The position numbers were made by a program, and so were the translations under genes. From assembly GCA_016196905.1 (NCBI GenBank), contig JACPWV010000186.1:1-13694 (forward strand): a stretch of 13,694 nucleotides of DNA. Direction: 5' to 3'. This document shows, one piece after another, positions 13,086 through 13,694 of this stretch. This DNA is from Chloroflexota bacterium. Lineage in GTDB: Bacteria; Chloroflexota; Anaerolineae; UBA7937; JACPPX01. How positions within the stretch are numbered: position 1 is the stretch's first letter; each line of letters opens with the position of its first letter. The notes beneath the pieces were generated by a model, which saw nothing but the letters and a program-made list of their open reading frames with translations, did no database searches and was not told where the DNA came from.

Positions 13086-13101
13086 TAGGAGTTTCTTCCT
13101 A
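13086..13101 (-). promoter_or_regulatory. TAGGA-N6-TCCTA inverted repeat abutting the -35 box (copy 2)
   Basis: TAGGA (13086-13090) and TCCTA (13097-13101) form the same perfect inverted repeat as at 8909-8924, with the same 6-nt spacer and the same position relative to the -35 box. All three differences between the copies are transitions and fall in the spacer, so the arms are conserved. Confidence 0.55.
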
Positions 13102-13144
13102 ACATGCGCGATCCGAAAAGCCCCCGATGCCAATGGTATTATAA

Positions 13145-13174
13145 ACAGGCTTTTTGTATAGATTGCAAGCCTGT
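13145..13174. repeat. Inverted repeat between the divergent toxin-antitoxin and lexA promoters
   Basis: ACAGGCTT (13145-13152) and AAGCCTGT (13167-13174) form an 8-bp perfect inverted repeat with a 14-nt AT-rich loop. It lies in the AT-rich spacer between two divergent promoters and could be a regulator site or a hairpin. No coding potential is evident in 13086-13217. Confidence 0.5.
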
Positions 13175-13217
13175 ATATACACTTTGAAGCTTTTCCAAGT
13201 TTCTCCTCCGGTGCATC

Positions 13218-13247
13218 TTGACATAGAACGCTTGTTCGTGGTATAAT
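13218..13247 (+). promoter_or_regulatory. lexA promoter
   Basis: TTGACA (13218-13223) and TATAAT (13242-13247), both perfect, are separated by 18 nt. The predicted start near 13254 leads directly into a hairpin, TCCGCC-TTA-GGCGGA (13256-13270), at the very 5' end of the mRNA. Confidence 0.85.
13226..13237 (+). promoter_or_regulatory. LexA operator (SOS box), GAAC-N4-GTTC type
   Basis: GAACGCTTGTTC lies entirely within the 18-nt spacer of the lexA promoter. It has the GAAC-N4-GTTC form known from LexA/DinR of Gram-positive bacteria. A bound LexA dimer would block RNA polymerase, so lexA should repress itself. Confidence 0.8.
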
Positions 13248-13255
13248 GCCCATAG

Positions 13256-13270
13256 TCCGCCTTAGGCGGA
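13256..13270 (+). repeat. 5'-terminal hairpin of the lexA mRNA
   Basis: TCCGCC pairs with GGCGGA across a 3-nt loop, 2 nt after the predicted transcript start and 18 nt before the ATG. Hairpins at the extreme 5' end usually protect mRNA from decay; no U-run follows. Confidence 0.6.
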
Positions 13271-13288
13271 TGTCCTAGAGGGCCAAAA

Positions 13289-13694
13289 ATGCCTCTCTCG
13301 CAGCGCCAGAAGGAGATCGTGCGTTTCATCGAGGATTTCACCCGCCGCCATGGCTACCCTCCCAGCATCCGCGAGATCGGCCAGGCGGTGGGCATCTCCT
13401 CCACCTCGGTGGTGAACTACAACCTGAACATCCTGCAGCGGGAGGGTTTCATTCGCCGCGATCGAGAGGTCTCCCGAGGCATCCGGCTGGTGGACGCCAC
13501 AGCCAGCGACTACCTGGTTTCTATCCCCCTCTTGGGGCGGATCGCCGCCGGCCAGCCCCTGCCGGTGCCCGATGAGAACCCGTCCCTGGACACCATCGAG
13601 CTGACCCGCAACCTGGTGCGGGAGGAGGAGGGGATCTACGCCCTGGAGGTGCGGGGGGATTCGATGATCGATGCCCTGATCAACGATGGGGACA
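13289..13694 (+). CDS. lexA: LexA repressor, 3' end beyond window
   Basis: LexA represses the SOS DNA-damage regulon and is inactivated when RecA filaments stimulate its self-cleavage. The visible 135 residues hold the whole winged-helix DNA-binding domain (about 1-65, with SIREIGQAVGISSTSVVNYN as helix-turn-helix) and the start of the S24 peptidase domain. The cleavage site is the Ala87-Gly88 bond in GRIAAGQPLP, and the nucleophile is Ser125 in VRGDSMID. The catalytic Lys lies beyond the window. ATG 13289 has GAGGG (13278-13282) 6 nt upstream. The promoter spacer holds the operator GAAC-N4-GTTC, so autoregulation is near certain. Adjacent genes on the other strand are unrelated. Confidence 0.93.
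   Translation, partial: MPLSQRQKEIVRFIEDFTRRHGYPPSIREIGQAVGISSTSVVNYNLNILQREGFIRRDREVSRGIRLVDATASDYLVSIPLLGRIAAGQPLPVPDENPSLDTIELTRNLVREEEGIYALEVRGDSMIDALINDGD

Noticed and set aside
12918..13253. A 111-residue minus-strand frame overlapping the DUF4258 gene
   Set aside because: It is an out-of-frame shadow of the DUF4258 gene and crosses that gene's promoter and operator.
1..13694. CRISPR array, insertion sequence or attachment site
   Set aside because: No regularly spaced direct repeats, transposase or integrase frame, or flanking target duplications were seen.

Overview
The window reads as GC-rich chromosomal DNA of a bacterium, most likely a member of Chloroflexota. That placement is an inference from the mix of genes (a Ras-like small GTPase beside a longin/roadblock-like protein, c-type cytochromes, a LexA with a Gram-positive-type GAAC-N4-GTTC operator) and not from any marker phylogeny. 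Genes are tightly packed on both strands and several start at TTG or GTG. Two stretches, about 2884-3470 and 12520-13220, look clearly more AT-rich than the rest and carry accessory-type genes.

Layout, left to right. (1) Plus strand 3-2883: the 3' part of an SLC13-type permease with two RCK/TrkA-C domains, then a thiol-disulfide pair: a TlpA/ResA-like lipoprotein and a CcdA-like membrane reductant carrier. (2) Minus strand 2931-5472: an AT-rich orphan gene without a clear start, a purine-type phosphoribosyltransferase with a strong terminator, and fabF with a consensus promoter. (3) 5706-6986: a DUF4395 membrane protein plus membrane-anchored thioredoxin operon, preceded by a long structured leader that contains an intrinsic terminator; back-to-back with its promoter is a consensus plus-strand promoter for two very small genes (41 and 69 aa). 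(4) 7410-8852, minus: a longin/roadblock-like protein and a Ras-like GTPase as a two-gene operon. (5) 9067-12320, minus: a di-haem cytochrome, a CCA-adding enzyme and a penta-haem cytochrome in one tightly coupled operon that appears to begin with a leaderless mRNA. (6) 12521-13085, minus: a DUF4258/DUF2283 toxin-antitoxin-like pair whose toxin frame is broken by an amber codon. (7) 13218-end, plus: lexA, with its own operator inside the promoter, cut by the window end.

The window has a redox theme: CcdA and TlpA-like proteins supply reductant outside the membrane, as needed for cytochrome c maturation, and 5- and 2-haem cytochromes lie nearby, along with a second thioredoxin module. The most unexpected signals are (a) a 16-bp inverted repeat TAGGA-N6-TCCTA that abuts the -35 box of two unrelated promoters (the GTPase operon and the toxin-antitoxin pair), (b) the structured leader with terminator before the DUF4395-thioredoxin operon, and (c) the GTPase with a lost NKxD motif and its longin-like partner.
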